A stretch of 47,583 nucleotides of DNA from Paramecium sonneborni (GCA_905182985.1 CAJJDN010000059.1:362035-409617); one strand, 5' to 3'; positions 20,331-32,733 are shown, counted from the stretch's first letter. The notes: generated from the letters alone by a model not told the origin. Translations and numbers: made by a program.

Positions 20331-23300
20331 TCATTGAAAATTCTAATTATAATACATATCTATACATGATTCAATTTCTTATTTATGAATAGTTTTATTT
20401 TAAAGAATTGAAGTTAATGGTGTAAATTTTACTTAAGATTTGCAAGGAGATAATTATGGAGATCTTCCTCCTTTAGGAGTATGATTTTTTATAAAATTCT
20501 ACCTGTCAAGTAAAAATGATTTTTATAGTCCATTATTATTTTTTTAAACTAAAGTTGTTTACTTTAATAAATGATTTAATGATAATTTTGCTGATTTATA
20601 AGTTTGAAATTAAACTGGTAGACCCTCTTACATTTTTAATATCTTTTCATTGACTTTTTCGCAACTGTTATTTGTTGAGGCATTGAAAAATTAGAATTTT
20701 TATTTCGAATTAAAATCAGAAGGTATTTATAATATTCTTTTGCTTCTAATTATTTGATTAAAATTATTAGGTTAAGTCTTAAGATTATCACTTATTTTTC
20801 TATAGGATTTAAGAGATTATAAGCCATTGAATGAATTGGTTAATATTCCAGTAGTAGAAGAAGTATCATTTAGGTTTTATTCATTTATATTCTAAAAAAG
20901 TAATTAATTATCTCTTTAAGTTTATATTTGAATAAATTTAAGTTTTTATAAATTTAATTCTTTATAATTAATATCTGATACAATAGAATTAATTGACTCT
21001 TCTTAAATAGTATCTAAATTAGAATTATAATGTTTATGGTAGGTTGTAATAAGATGATTGATATACTGAGAAGTACAAGTTATATATTTACATGCAATTT
21101 CAATAGCTTTAAGATGATATAATTCACTTAATTTAAATTCATCGGTATTTAATTCTTTAATTTTCAATTGTTTTGCTTTTTCTAATTCTATAAATCTTAA
21201 TTCTGTTGCAATAGTAAAGTATGAAATAGATAATTAAATGATTTTTTCAAACAACAATCTTTTAGAAATCTCATATAACATTTCTCCTTATTATGTAAAT
21301 TCATTATGAATTAGCGGAGTCATATTCATGATAAAACTAATATTAAATGATTAGATCCATTCTTGAACATTTTAAACTCCTAAGATTGAGCGATAATCCT
21401 CCATTTTATTTGATAATTTTAATTCTTTGCGAATATGTTTTTCATTATTTGATGGATTATTTTTCCAAAAATATAATTATTTTTTAGCTTCTCTTAAAAT
21501 CAATTATTCATCATTTGACATATTATCTAAATCTTAATATTTTAACATATCTAATAAAATATCCTTTCCAAAATTAATTACTAATTTACTAAATTCAACT
21601 TCGTCCTTCATTTAAAATTTATTATTATTTTGCTTAGATTTATTGTTTAAACAGGAATTGTTTATATTTTCTAAAGATCCATTTTTATTAAGCCAATCTA
21701 AACAAAACTATGATGCTAATTTAAAAACTTCTCTCATACTATCTGCTGCCCTTCTTGCTGATTATAATGCTTATTTATGTCTAATTATTTAATCAAATAT
21801 TACTTTCCTAATTGACTCAGTAAGGCAGTTTCTTGCAAAGAAGCTCTTGCAAGAAAAGTTTTTTTTTTTACTAAAGTTGAATCACTTATTTATTTATTTT
21901 TATTTATATCTTTTTCTTTTATATCCTCATCCAAATTGTAAATTACCCCATTTAAATATTTTGTACATTTATCTAAAATCCATTAACTTTAAGGATATTA
22001 TACAATATTTACGATTGATAACAACATGCTTAATTATAAGATATGANTGAATAAATTTAAGTTTTTATAAATTTAATTCTTTATAATTAATATCTGATAC
22101 AATAGAATTAATTGACTCTTCTTAAATAGTATCTAAATTAGAATTATAATGTTTATGGTAGGTTGTAATAAGATGATTGATATACTGAGAAGTACAAGTT
22201 ATATATTTACATGCAATTTCAATAGCTTTAAGATGATATAATTCACTTAATTTAAATTCATCGGTATTTAATTCTTTAATTTTCAATTGTTTTGCTTTTT
22301 CTAATTCTATAAATCTTAATTCTGTTGCAATAGTAAAGTATGAAATAGATAATTAAATGATTTTTTCAAACAACAATCTTTTAGAAATCTCATATAACAT
22401 TTCTCCTTATTATGTAAATTCATTATGAATTAGCGGAGTCATATTCATGATAAAACTAATATTAAATGATTAGATCCATTCTTGAACATTTTAAACTCCT
22501 AAGATTGAGCGATAATCCTCCATTTTATTTGATAATTTTAATTCTTTGCGAATATGTTTTTCATTATTTGATGGATTATTTTTCCAAAAATATAATTATT
22601 TTTTAGCTTCTCTTAAAATCAATTATTCATCATTTGACATATTATCTAAATCTTAATATTTTAACATATCTAATAAAATATCCTTTCCAAAATTAATTAC
22701 TAATTTACTAAATTCAACTTCGTCCTTCATTTAAAATTTATTATTATTTTGCTTAGATTTATTGTTTAAACAGGAATTGTTTATATTTTCTAAAGATCCA
22801 TTTTTATTAAGCCAATCTAAACAAAACTATGATGCTAATTTAAAAACTTCTCTCATACTATCTGCTGCCCTTCTTGCTGATTATAATGCTTATTTATGTC
22901 TAATTATTTAATCAAATATTACTTTCCTAATTGACTCAGTAAGGCAGTTTCTTGCAAAGAAGCTCTTGCAAGAAAAGTTTTTTTTTTTACTAAAGTTGAA
23001 TCACTTATTTATTTATTTTTATTTATATCTTTTTCTTTTATATCCTCATCCAAATTGTAAATTACCCCATTTAAATATTTTGTACATTTATCTAAAATCC
23101 ATTAACTTTAAGGATATTATACAATATTTACGATTGATAACAACATGCTTAATTATAAGATATGACAATAATTAGATCTTTATCAATTTGTTTTCCACAA
23201 CTTTTCGCATACTTTTATATTATTTAGTTTTTTTACTATTAACATTTATTCCAATTTTAAAAATAATTTCATTGCTTCCTAATATTTTTAAAGTTTAATT

Positions 23301-23485
23301 TTTAGAACTGCCTATTCATTAAGTTAATTTATTTAACGCATGAATTAATCTAATTTACAGGAGAATTCTTAAATACCTTAATCTACATACAATTCTTTAA
23401 AATCATTTTATTAAATTGCCTCGATTTCTTCTTCTTCTTACTATTTTTATTCTTGCTCTTAGTCTTATTAAATTTGTTTAGACAT
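20331..23485 (-). CDS. large helical TPR-like protein (split by assembly duplicate)
   Basis: The true gene is complement of 22048-23485 joined to 20331-20928; 20929-22046 is a second copy of 22048-23165. With introns of 24 and 26 nt removed this gives 661 residues, an exact multiple of three. Gln/Glu-rich start (MSKQIQQDQEQEQKQQEEEE), then TPR-like helices (YQEAMKLFLKLEQMLIV, HILQLSMLLSIVNIVQYPQS, HKQALQSARRAADSMREVFK, YEISKRLLFEKIIQLSISYF, ATELRFIELEKAKQLKIKEL, LSELYHLKAIEIACKYITCT). The last ~200 residues are Asn/Gln/Ser-rich and basic. Such proteins are scaffolds, often ciliary in protists, but I cannot name a family. Confidence 0.72.
20929..23165. repeat. unmerged contig overlap 2 (two 1118-bp copies around an N)
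   Basis: Bases 20929-22046 recur as 22048-23165 at a constant offset of 1119, with the N at 22047. The copies match wherever compared. The breakpoints fall inside one gene, whose reading frame is restored exactly when one copy is removed, which shows the repeat is an assembly artefact. Confidence 0.93.
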
Positions 23486-23555
23486 ATTCAAAATATATCA
23501 ATAACTTAATTTAATTATAAAATTATAATAAAAAATTATGTAATAATTATATATT

Positions 23556-24843
23556 TCACAAATGATTAGTTTTCTTCTACTATCTAATTGATTCATAGCA
23601 TTCTTACAAATCAATGTAAAAATTTTATTATACATCATTCAAACACCAAATTTATTGCTATTTAAAATTATTTATATCATCTAGGAAGTTATAATTCAAT
23701 TATTCTACTTTCTATTTGTTATTACTAATTTATAATTTTAGTTCATCTATTTAAGATCTGTTATTCGGATTATTTATTAATTGAGTATCTTTATTGATTT
23801 AATCTTTTAACTCTTTATGTAAATTTATTAATTTTATTGCTTAATCATAATCTTTTATGTTTGCTTCCATTCTAAAAATATATTTTTATCTTAATATAAT
23901 TTCATATGTTTCATAAATCTTAATAATTGTTTTTAACCTTGTAAATTCTTCAGTTCCTTAACATTCATTCACTATCATTACCAAAAAAATTACTAAATAT
24001 ATCAAAACTATTAGATAAGGATCTGGCTTATATTTACAATTTCTAAACAATCTTATGAAGATCTGAAGCAATAATTTCAGTGCTTAATTTATTTAACTCC
24101 AAGTCCTTCTTATCTTTAAAAATATAATTAACAATTTACATTCTTCTAATTATTTATCATTTTCATCTGGAATTCTAGGTAAAACCTACACAGAATTATA
24201 ATTGCAAACTTTTTAAAACATATTCATAAATGATATCCCTGTATTGATAAATATATTAATCATTGATTAAGACTCTTTCATATTATCTATATAATGTTAA
24301 AAATTATCAAAATCCTATAGATTATTAAATTAATTGATTACACATAATTCTTTACTAAAAAACCGTTCTAGACAATCAGTTTATTACAATTTTTTATTAC
24401 TTAATATTTTCTACATAAAGTAAACAAATTCTATTTTTCTATATTAATATAAAGGATTGAGTTACCTTTTATCTTTATCATAAACAGTTTATTTATCAGG
24501 GAGACTTGGAATTACTCTTCCTATTTATTTATTTTACAATTCATTTTGTAACCATAGAAAATGTGTATATCTATAAGTTGTTGATTTTTGATTTACCTTC
24601 TGACAAAATCATGAGAAGTTTTGGTACCTGTTGACAAATCAATTTTAGTGATTGTAAATTTATACTTGACTACATCTTTTCCCCTTTACTTTTGAAAATG
24701 AATTTATACATTTAAGCTTCTTCAATTTCAGTTCCAATACATTTGATTTCAAATTGAATTCGAGTTTCTTCAACTTAATTACCTCTTTTGATAACATCGA
24801 ATATAGCTTAAGATGTTGTGATATGATTATAATTTTCTGTCAT
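23556..24843 (-). CDS. PX-BAR sorting nexin (SNX1/SNX2/Vps5-like)
   Basis: 375 residues after removing six introns (26, 26, 27, 26, 30, 25 nt), an exact multiple of three. The PX domain occupies about residues 38-130: VVKYKFTITKIDL, TSHDFVRRYTHFLWLQNELQ (the RR-Y-F phosphoinositide-binding strand), GRVIPSLPDKQT (Pro-rich loop) and RKIEFVYFMQKIL. The remainder is a BAR-like three-helix coil (LELNKLSTEIIASDLHKIVQ, FTRLKTIIKIYETYEIILRQ, MEANIKDYDQAIKLINLHKE, DELKLQISNNKQKVEQLNYN). SNX-BAR proteins bind endosomal PI3P and bend membrane with retromer. Shorter than animal SNX1 because the N-terminal extension is only ~40 residues. High confidence for PX; BAR by helical pattern and position. Confidence 0.85.
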
Positions 24844-24870
24844 TTAAATATTTTATAGATATTAATTATA

Positions 24871-25554
24871 TCAAGTGAAAAATTTCTTCTTTAGATGAGA
24901 TTAAGCAAACACTTATTTAAAATTGATCTTTTAATTTTGGCAAGTGGTATTGTTATTAAAAAAATTATTAGCAAAAGTGAAGTTACATTCATCATCTTTA
25001 GAGAGATTATCATCAATTTTTGGTAACTTTGTACGTTTATTATAATTTTGAGAAACAGATTACTTTACTTCAACTATTTAGGTTTAATAGCTTCTTATTT
25101 GCTTTGAGGTTAATTATGGAATCTTGAATTCTTCTTTAAATCATTAAAATCTAATCGAATTTTAGTTTTCTATGATTTTGTCAAGGTTTCAATTATCTTT
25201 TATTTTTGGTTCAATGATTTTTTTAAGTTCTCGTTTTCTCTAATAATTAGTTAAATTTAATCAATAGGAGATCCATTTAACATTTCAGTGGAGACTCTAT
25301 AGGATTTAAAAGCTCTCAATTATGGAGATGGAGAATAACTAAATTAGATAGAGGAATACTTTGAATCATTATCATTTGTTGAAGGAGTGACAAGACCTTA
25401 TTTGAGAACTTGCGGTATTTCAGTAGGTAATGGACCTTAGAAATTAAAGAGATTTTTTACCAATTTAAAGTCTAAAAGAAAGAGGTTTTGGTTTAAAAAG
25501 CTGAGAGTTCAACTAATTGAAAGCACCAAAAGATTTAGAATGATGTTAATCCAT
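24871..25554 (-). CDS. small coiled-coil protein, unclear last intron
   Basis: About 208 residues: MDQHHSKSFGAFNQLNSQLF, one 25-nt intron, PLPTEIPQVLKQGLVTPSTN, SSIQFSYSPSPQLRAFKSYR, then a coiled basic segment (IQLIIRENENLKKSLNQKQK, IIETLTKSQKTKIRLDFNDL) and an Asn-rich end. To reach the final TGA a 32-nt GT..AG intron must be removed near 25000; the skipped residues also look coding-like, so a base error there is possible. No family recognised. It begins 28 bp below the stop of the pseudouridine synthase and ends 27 bp above the start of the sorting nexin. A plus-strand open frame across 25262-25580 is only its shadow. Confidence 0.6.
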
Positions 25555-25582
25555 AATTATTATATAAATAATTATATTTGAA

Positions 25583-26561
25583 TCAGTGTTTATATTATTA
25601 TATCTCTTTATACCATTCCTCAAAGATATTTTCCCTTTCATATTAATCACATATGTATTTCATCAACTCATCTTCAAATTCATCAATCAATATCTATTGT
25701 TTGAAATCATATTCCAATTTCTATGGAATATCTGGCTTCATATTATAACCAAAGAATTTGATTTCTCTTAAATATAAACCTTGTTATGGAGCTATATATA
25801 ATGAATGCTATTTTTCAGAAAAGGTTTGTTTAATAAATTCAAGGTCTTTCTTCTCTTGTATAATTTAATAAATAGTTCCTATCATTTTTCTGATTTAATG
25901 GTACATGAAACTATTTCCCAAAATGGTGAATTTTAAATAGTTTTCTTCATTAAATTTGAAAGGTTAAACGTTAAATTCCTATATAAATCTTTTTGATGAT
26001 GGATCTTTATATTCTTTTTTTGATGTGTAATTATGAAAATTATGAGTACCTAAATATTCATTACATATTTTTTGTATTTGATCAGATGAAGAGAATTGTG
26101 GTGAAATATAATTATACATTCTTTAATCTGCTTGATTTTTTACATTGAATGATTGAGTAACATGTTTGATTCCATTAACTTTGATATCTTTAGGTAATTG
26201 AGAATTCAATTCATTAATTAAAAGATCCCAATCAATATTCCATTTATCAACTAATTTATTATTTGTCATTGATTAACAATATTTTTGATCAATTTATAAT
26301 TTCAATGAGATGATATTACATAATGCATGTACTCCACGATCTGTTCTAGCTCCCCTAGTAATTCCAATTTTTTTAATACTATCAGCATTCAAATGTGATA
26401 CTAATTTCCTTGATTTGATTATAAATTACTGTTTTAATGAGAGCATGAAATAGATTAGATTCAATAGTTGGATAATCTGGTTAATATTGTAGTCCATGAT
26501 AATTTGTACCAATATAAGATAACATTATGGCTACTTTGGCTTTGAATGATTGTTTAATCAT
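25583..26561 (-). CDS. tRNA pseudouridine synthase (TruA/PUS1 family), one-base frameshift
   Basis: Converts uridine to pseudouridine in tRNA. Family landmarks in order: VAIMLSYIGTNYHGLQYQPD (start of fold), TIESNLFHALI, GITRGARTDRGVHALCNIIS with the catalytic Asp of ARTDRGVHA, LNSQLPKDIKVNGIKHVTQS, FNVKNQADQRMYNYISPQFS, HNFHNYTSKKEYKDP, GNSFMYHQIRKMIGTIYQII, and YIAPQQGLYLREIKF. The C-terminal ~60 acidic residues extend beyond bacterial TruA. All catalytic parts are present, yet frames on either side of 26432-26435 (TTTT on the plus strand) differ by one base and no intron of suitable length exists; removing one base gives 325 codons. It is either a sequence error or a real mutation. Its start is 53 bp from the RPS5 start. 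Confidence 0.85.
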
Positions 26562-26614
26562 GAAAAATATATGAAATTTTAAATAAATAAAATATCCTTT
26601 TTAAAAAAAATATT
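26562..26614. promoter_or_regulatory. 53-bp divergent promoter region
   Basis: Only 53 bp separate the start codons of the pseudouridine synthase (minus) and RPS5 (plus). Both 5' UTRs and core promoters must overlap here or in the first codons. It contains a run of eight A before the RPS5 ATG and no other recognisable site. Confidence 0.5.
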
Positions 26615-27287
26615 ATGGCTGAATAAGAATCTGTAGCTACAGTGAAATTTGCAAATCAACCAAAATTATTTGGAAAATGGGATTATGATGAAGTTTAAGT
26701 AACAGATTAATGCTTCAAAGATTATATTGCAGTTCAAACATCAAAATCTCGAGTGTTTGTGCCTCACACAGCTGGAAGGTAAATAGTTTGAATATAAATG
26801 TATATAGATATTAAAGAAAGAAGTTTAGAAAGGCTTAATGTCCAATAGTTGAGAGATTAGCTGGTGCACTTATGTTTCATGGCAGAAATACAGGTAAGAA
26901 AGTAAAGGCTGTGGCAATAATCAGACATGCATTTGAAATAGTGCATTTATTGACAGGTAAAAATCCACTTGCAGTATTGTCACTTGCAGTACAAAGAGGT
27001 GGAGCAAGAGAAGATTTCACTAAAGTTGGAACTGGTGGTGTTGCCAAATAATAAGCAGTTGATGTTGCTCCAATTAGAAGAGTTAATGAAGTATATTGTA
27101 TTGTAATAAAAAAAAGGCTGTACACAATTTAGCCAAAGGTGTTAGAGAATCTGTATTTAAAAAGATGAAAACAATAGCTGAAGCCTTAGCTGATGAATTA
27201 ATTGCAGCAGCCAATGAAGATGGATAAAAGTCATACACAATTAAGAAGAGAGATGAATTAGAGAAAGTTGCTAAAACCAATCGTTGA
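26615..27287 (+). CDS. RPS5: 40S ribosomal protein S5 (uS7)
   Basis: 205 residues after removing introns of 29 and 26 nt. uS7 binds the 3' major domain of 18S rRNA and lines the mRNA exit side of the E site. Landmarks: [112 protein letters not shown], and the C-terminal [20 protein letters not shown] followed by [17 protein letters not shown]. Length and ending match the eukaryotic family. Followed 49 bp later by another plus-strand gene. Confidence 0.96.
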
Positions 27288-27336
27288 TTTAGATTCATTA
27301 ATTATAGTACAATACAAATAAAGATAATTAATAAAA

Positions 27337-29475
27337 ATGAGTTCGTATATAATAGCAGGAAGTTCTGATAAAGTTGACACAGCAGAAGTACTTCAATTGT
27401 TTTCTTAACTTAATAGTGTGAGAACATGGCTAATCTGATTAGACAATATTATCCAGAAATCTCATTCAAGATTGTATTGAAAGATCTAACTTAATGGGAA
27501 TAATATGCCGATGAGATCTGTAGAATTTACGGATTTAAATAAAAGAGTAATCCAATCATATATACAATGGATGGATGTCTAATTGGAGACAGAAATGTAT
27601 TACAATGCAATCATTTAGGCATTTATTGCATTAGCAGAGAGTAGATTCGGTTTCTCTGATCCAAAGTTGAGACAAGGACCTATTACTCCAGATGTTAATA
27701 AGAAGATTGCCAAATAAGAATTGGATTTGAAATTAAAATTATAGAAAGGTAAGAAAACTATGGTTGAAAAAATTGAATAACAGATGCTTATCATCTATTC
27801 TAATAATATTGTATAACCTACAGATGGTGTATTCAAATCCTCATTTAAAAGTGGTGTCAAAGAAAAGCTTAAGAATTGGTATGATTCACTCAATAATCTC
27901 ATACGTACAGATGTTAAACGCAACTTATCAACTGACAGTATTTATGCATCAAGTTTTAGGAATGGAATGAAGGTGATTTCTTTAATCTATTATAGTTCCT
28001 ATATAAGTTTGATGACAGACTTAGACCAATCAAGAAATTATAAGAATCTCATTATGTTGAAGAAAACAAAGAAACTATCTAAGAATCTAATTATGTGAAT
28101 GCTGAAGTCAAAGAAGATGGTAAATTAGTAATCAAACAAATCTTGTGGTTTAGTGAAACTGCAAGATTTCTCACTTTAGAATAAGAATAACTCTAATAAT
28201 AACTTTAGGAATTGGCATTACAAAGAGAAAGAGAATAATCTCATAAAAATAGTAATATTATATTTATTATTTAGGTATGATATCTCCTGATATCAGAAAA
28301 GATAATAATGAATTAAATGATACCAATTCTTCTCCTAAAGCAACCATCTAAACCTAACCTATTGTTGAATAACCAAATGAAGATGGAGAATAAGATGTCA
28401 TTAAAAACGATTTAAATGATGATCCCCAATAAACTGATCAACAATCTCCTGAATAATTATAAGAATTAAATGCTAATACTATTGAATAATAAGAATTAGA
28501 TCAAGTTTAATCTATTGGAGGTGGAGCTGTTCTTGATCTCTAAGAAGATATTGAAACTATTCTTAACAATAATTAAGAAAAACCAGACAAAATTGATATC
28601 TCAGAATTATATGTTCATAAATTTAGAAATTAATATGCATTAATCTTGCATCCATTCCCATTAATGGATGGTTAAATGTTGTTATGCAAACCTATTGATG
28701 ATCATATTGATGATTTTAGTTGTATTAAGAGAGGCAGAATTAACTCATATAAAAAGAGTAGTGCATAATCAAATTGTGAAGGATTATATGAACACTAATT
28801 AGATATATTTAAATCAATTACAGTTCAAGATTGTGAGATTGTCACAAAAATAATAAATAAATGTGATGCATTAGTTGTTTTAAATATTCTTCCTTAAGAT
28901 TTAGAATCATTTTTACCATTGTCTAATGGACATTATTCAATAATTCTTAGATAACATGCTGAATTAAATAAAGTGAATAAAAAACTATTTAAGTTTCTGA
29001 ATGAAAAAAAAGTATAAGTAAATTATAAACAATTAATGCCAATTGAAGAATTTATTCTTGATTAAAGAAGTCAATGTTATGAAGTTTAAAGAGAAATATT
29101 TAAACGTAAATAAATAATATTATCTTAGTTAAATCTTTGGATATTCAACATTATTTTGCATTTCCTCCTTAAATTCTAACAGCAGAATCTATAATGGATA
29201 TCATTTTAAAGATTTTATCAATAATTTTAGATTATGATCATAGTACTTTTAATTAATAATATTTAGCTGCTGCTCTAAAAATGGGATTCAATTTGTTAAT
29301 TAGTAAACATATAGTATTTTTATGTCCAACATTTTCAAATTATGATAATATAGATGGATTTAAATTACACCTTTAGGCATTTACAGCTATGGGCTTTTTG
29401 AATCTACCAACAGGAAGTTCTTCAATCAATTTCTTTGATTTATTGTAAAAAGCTTAAGAGAAAGTCTAATAATGA
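27337..29475 (+). CDS. MDH1B-like N-terminal domain protein with acidic linker
   Basis: 672 residues after removing five introns (29, 22, 23, 23, 23 nt), an exact multiple of three. The first ~80 residues (SYIIAGSSDKVDTAECENMA, YYPEISFKIVLKDLTQWEQY, ICRIYGFKQKSNPIIYTMDG) resemble the thioredoxin-like N-terminus of putative malate dehydrogenase 1B, a sperm/cilium-associated protein: FVIAG start, a W after the second strand and a cis-Pro-type NPIIY. No dinucleotide-binding motif follows, so it is not a dehydrogenase. The middle is coiled and then acidic Gln-rich (about 300-385); the C-terminal ~290 residues form a compact domain (VHKFRNQYALILHPFPLMDG, DALVVLNILPQDLESFLPLS, QHYFAFPPQILTAESIMDII). 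Homology is by eye and limited to the first part. Confidence 0.65.
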
Positions 29476-29502
29476 TCAATATCAAAAATTATATATAATA
29501 AA

Positions 29503-31266
29503 TCATCTGAATTAATACTCCCCACAGTATATATAATCTATATCATCATCCCATGTAGTATATTGTTTGTCTATTCTATATAGATCCAAAATTCGAGAAT
29601 CATAAATGTATTGACAATTATATAAGGCTTGGATCAAACCAGTTTCATCAATAATTTAATTTAAAAACTCAGGTTCTGTTTTATAAATTTAACTTTATTT
29701 AATGATAAGATTTTGATCATATCTACTTTGTTATTATTAGAATTTAGTTTTAGATTATTGATTATTATTATTATTAAATTCCATTGGTTTTGTTCTTTTT
29801 TTAGAATTATCATTTTGATCTCCTCTTTGATAAGTCATTAATTCATTCTCAACTTAATTTAAAATCTCTTCAATTTGTTCTTAATTAGATAATAAATCTT
29901 CTCTATTTTCTAATCCATATCTATTTGTTTCTTCAGATTATCTTCTATTATCACTAGATTTATCTTAATCTGATATTAAATCACTAACCATTTAACCATC
30001 AGTATTGATTCTATAATTTTTTTTATCAATAAGTTGACCATTAGCATCAAAAATACCATTTTTTCTGCTAATAATTTTTGCATCTCTTCTAACTCTTCTC
30101 TTAGTATCTGTACCTTTATCTGCAGTTCCATTTTCACTTGGTTAATTTTCATCTTCAAAATAATTAATATTAGCATCTTTTTCTTTATTATCAGTGATAT
30201 CTTCAATACTTAATTTTGTATATTTACGAGGAATTTATGTTTTAGATTCCTTTTAATCTTATCGAATACTTTTACGTTTCTATTTTTATGAATCAACTTG
30301 TATTTGTTATATTTAGATTTACTCTATAGGATTAATTATCTTAGACTATTTAGATACTGAAACTTTAGTATTTCTATGTTATTAAGCATTTCTTTTTGAT
30401 TAACTGATAGCTCCAGACATTTCAGATAAATTTTCACAAGATTATTGAGAGGTTGAATTATATATATCCTAATCACTCAATTAATCAGACATTAATTGCA
30501 TTATTTAACTTTATTCAGCTGTATTAAATGATTCATCTAAATTAAATAGTAAATTAATCCTATTATTACTCTTTTACAATTTATTAGGTTAAAATAATTT
30601 AATAAGCATTTCCATTCTAGTTTAAAATTCAACATCTGGTTTTGCTTATGGTAATATATAATAATCATTATAATCTTAATTTAAAAGTATGAATTCTTTT
30701 CTCAATTTTACTAATGTAATAATAGCCTACTTTTTCTCAATCTATCTAACATAACCTTTATGATTTTTTAACAATTTCTCAACTTAATGATATATTTCCA
30801 TAATTTTCTCTCTTATTTCGATTCTCTTTGTCTGATTTTGTTATTAAGGTTTCATTAAATGATTTGGATACATGTCTAAATCAGGTGCACTTCTACGAGG
30901 ATCTCGAGATATCATAAAATTATTTTGAAAGTTTTCATTACTACTGTTACGCATACGCTTAAGAGCACTATCTTTATTTTTATTAGAAGGAATAGCATCA
31001 AGTGGTTTATATAAACAGTTGAACATTTCTACTTCATTGAGAGGAGTTTATTCTATTTTCATTATACTAGAATAATGATAATAGGATTAGTTTTTATGAT
31101 GAGTTGAATGTAAAGGAGTTGTTGGCTATAACATTTTAGATACTGGAGATTGAGATGGATTTAAAGATCTAGTCTTTGAATGTCTAGTTGACCTTTCTCG
31201 AATATGACTCATAGCCAATTATGGCAACTTTATCTTTGTTACTGTAGCTTTAGACTTAATTATCAT
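29503..31266 (-). CDS. uncharacterised large Gln/Ser-rich protein
   Basis: 587 residues in one intronless frame. The N-terminal third is basic and Ser/Pro-rich with possible phosphorylation sites (SLNPSQSPVSKMLQPTTPLH), then RDPRRSAPDLDMYPNHLMKP, a short coiled region (IEIREKIMEIYHQVEKLLKN), acidic Gln-rich stretches, and a segment DAKIISRKNGIFDANGQLID followed by KNYRINTDGQMVSDLIS that looks folded. The C-terminus ends acidic and aromatic (LDLYRIDKQYTTWDDDIDYI). No known domain. Its stop faces the stop of the MDH1B-like gene at 27 bp. Real gene by length (587 sense codons in one frame). Confidence 0.75.
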
Positions 31267-31431
31267 TATATCAATAAATTATATTCACATTATTCAACAT
31301 TAACAAACTATTATCTCGTTATATAATTGTACTTATTTGCTTATCTCATAATGTTATACGAAAGAATTATATTGTTATTTATTAATAAAACCATCTTAAT
31401 CTCAAATTTAGTTCCATTAAATTATTTTATA

Positions 31432-32733
31432 ATGCAAGATTTCAAAAGAACTAAACTTGAGACTTCTTGTAATGAAATTTAAAGCCAATTTAATTAGATA
31501 ATTCATAAAGAACAGATGATTTTTCTATCATAAACGGGCCAACTGGTACAATTAAATAAAGTGATCACAAATTCGATGAATAAGCTAGTGAAACATCAGA
31601 ATATTAAGAAAAGTAAAGTATACTTCTACAATTAGTAAATCGTCTTCCTAAAAATAACATTTACCAATAATATAATAGGATATTGAAAAATCAGAATATG
31701 AATCACAAATAGTTGAATCATTGGGAGATTCTTATCCAGGATCTGAAATTAAAGCCTTGATTGAATAAAAAAAATAAAGAGATCATAAACCTGTATGATT
31801 GAGTTACTTCTATAATAGATTTACCTTAATATAATGGTTGTTGGTTAGTCAGGTTTAGGAAAGTCTACCTTTATTGATGTTCTCTTAAAAAAAAAGCTTG
31901 GGACAGGTTAAATAATTAGAGATTCTACTCTATAAATCTAAGAAATATAAGGTATTTATTGAATTAAGAGAAAAAAGGTTAAATCCATGTAAACGATTTC
32001 ACTTTGAACATTAAATTTATTGACACTCCTGGTTTTAGACATTAATATAGTCTCAGATCTTGGCTTAAATTATTATGCGGATATATTCGAACTTAATTTA
32101 ACTCTTATCAACAACGATAAAATCTATAATATGAAAGCAAAGAGAAATTTTAACAATTATCATAACAAGATTTAGATGAAAGAGTTCATGTATGTTTTTA
32201 CTTTTTCTCTGGTCCTAGAATCTAAACTGAAGATTTATAAGCATTAAAAAAAATAAGTGGATTAGTTAATGTTATTCCAATTCTAGCTAAGGGAGACTCT
32301 TATACTAAAAATGAAATTATCTAATTAAAAAAACAATTTAATGATTTGGTCAATGAATATCATATAGATCTATTTAAATGTCAATGCAATAATAATTTAA
32401 ATGAGAAAAGTCAGTTTGGATCTACTCCTCCTTATGTGATTATAAGTTCGGTAGAATAATTTTAAGTTGGAAATCATCTTATTTATGGAAGGTGAACAAT
32501 AATTTATAAAATTTAGAAAATTTCCATGGGGAATCTGCGATATCTTTAATCCTTAACATTCAGATTTAGCTATATTATATAAATCATTAATAGGACATTA
32601 TTGTTTAGAATTGATTCGACTAACTGATTTTCTCTATAACAATTAAGTCTAAAAAGAGAAATAGAAACTAAAAATTAAACAATAAAATACAAATTGGCTA
32701 GTTAATTTATTAAGCTATTTATTTAATTTATGA
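31432..32733 (+). CDS. septin GTPase
   Basis: 383 residues after removing five introns (29, 44, 26, 26, 25 nt), an exact multiple of three. The P-loop is VVGQSGLGKSTFIDVLL with the GQSGLGKS typical of septins, G3 is IKFIDTPGF, and the G4 area is IPILAKGDSYTKNE (septins have AKAD). Other septin marks are ERVHVCFYFFSGP, DLQALKKISGLVNVIPILAK, YVIISSVEQF, and the septin-unique element near the end, GRKFPWGICDIFNPQHSDLA. Septins polymerise into membrane-associated filaments; in ciliates known members associate with mitochondria. The ~110-residue N-terminal extension is disordered. The 44-nt intron (31635-31678) is unusually long here, and a sequence error could replace it. Confidence 0.87.

Noticed and set aside
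25262..25580. Plus-strand frame that first looked like a real protein (ALNYGDGEQLNQIEEYFESL)
   Set aside because: The minus strand gives a complete gene with ATG, a clean 25-nt intron and neighbours at 27-28 bp; the plus frame has no start or exon upstream.
29503..31266. Possible tandem repeats or transposon gene in the long intronless frame
   Set aside because: No repeats, integrase or transposase motifs; composition matches other disordered ciliate proteins.
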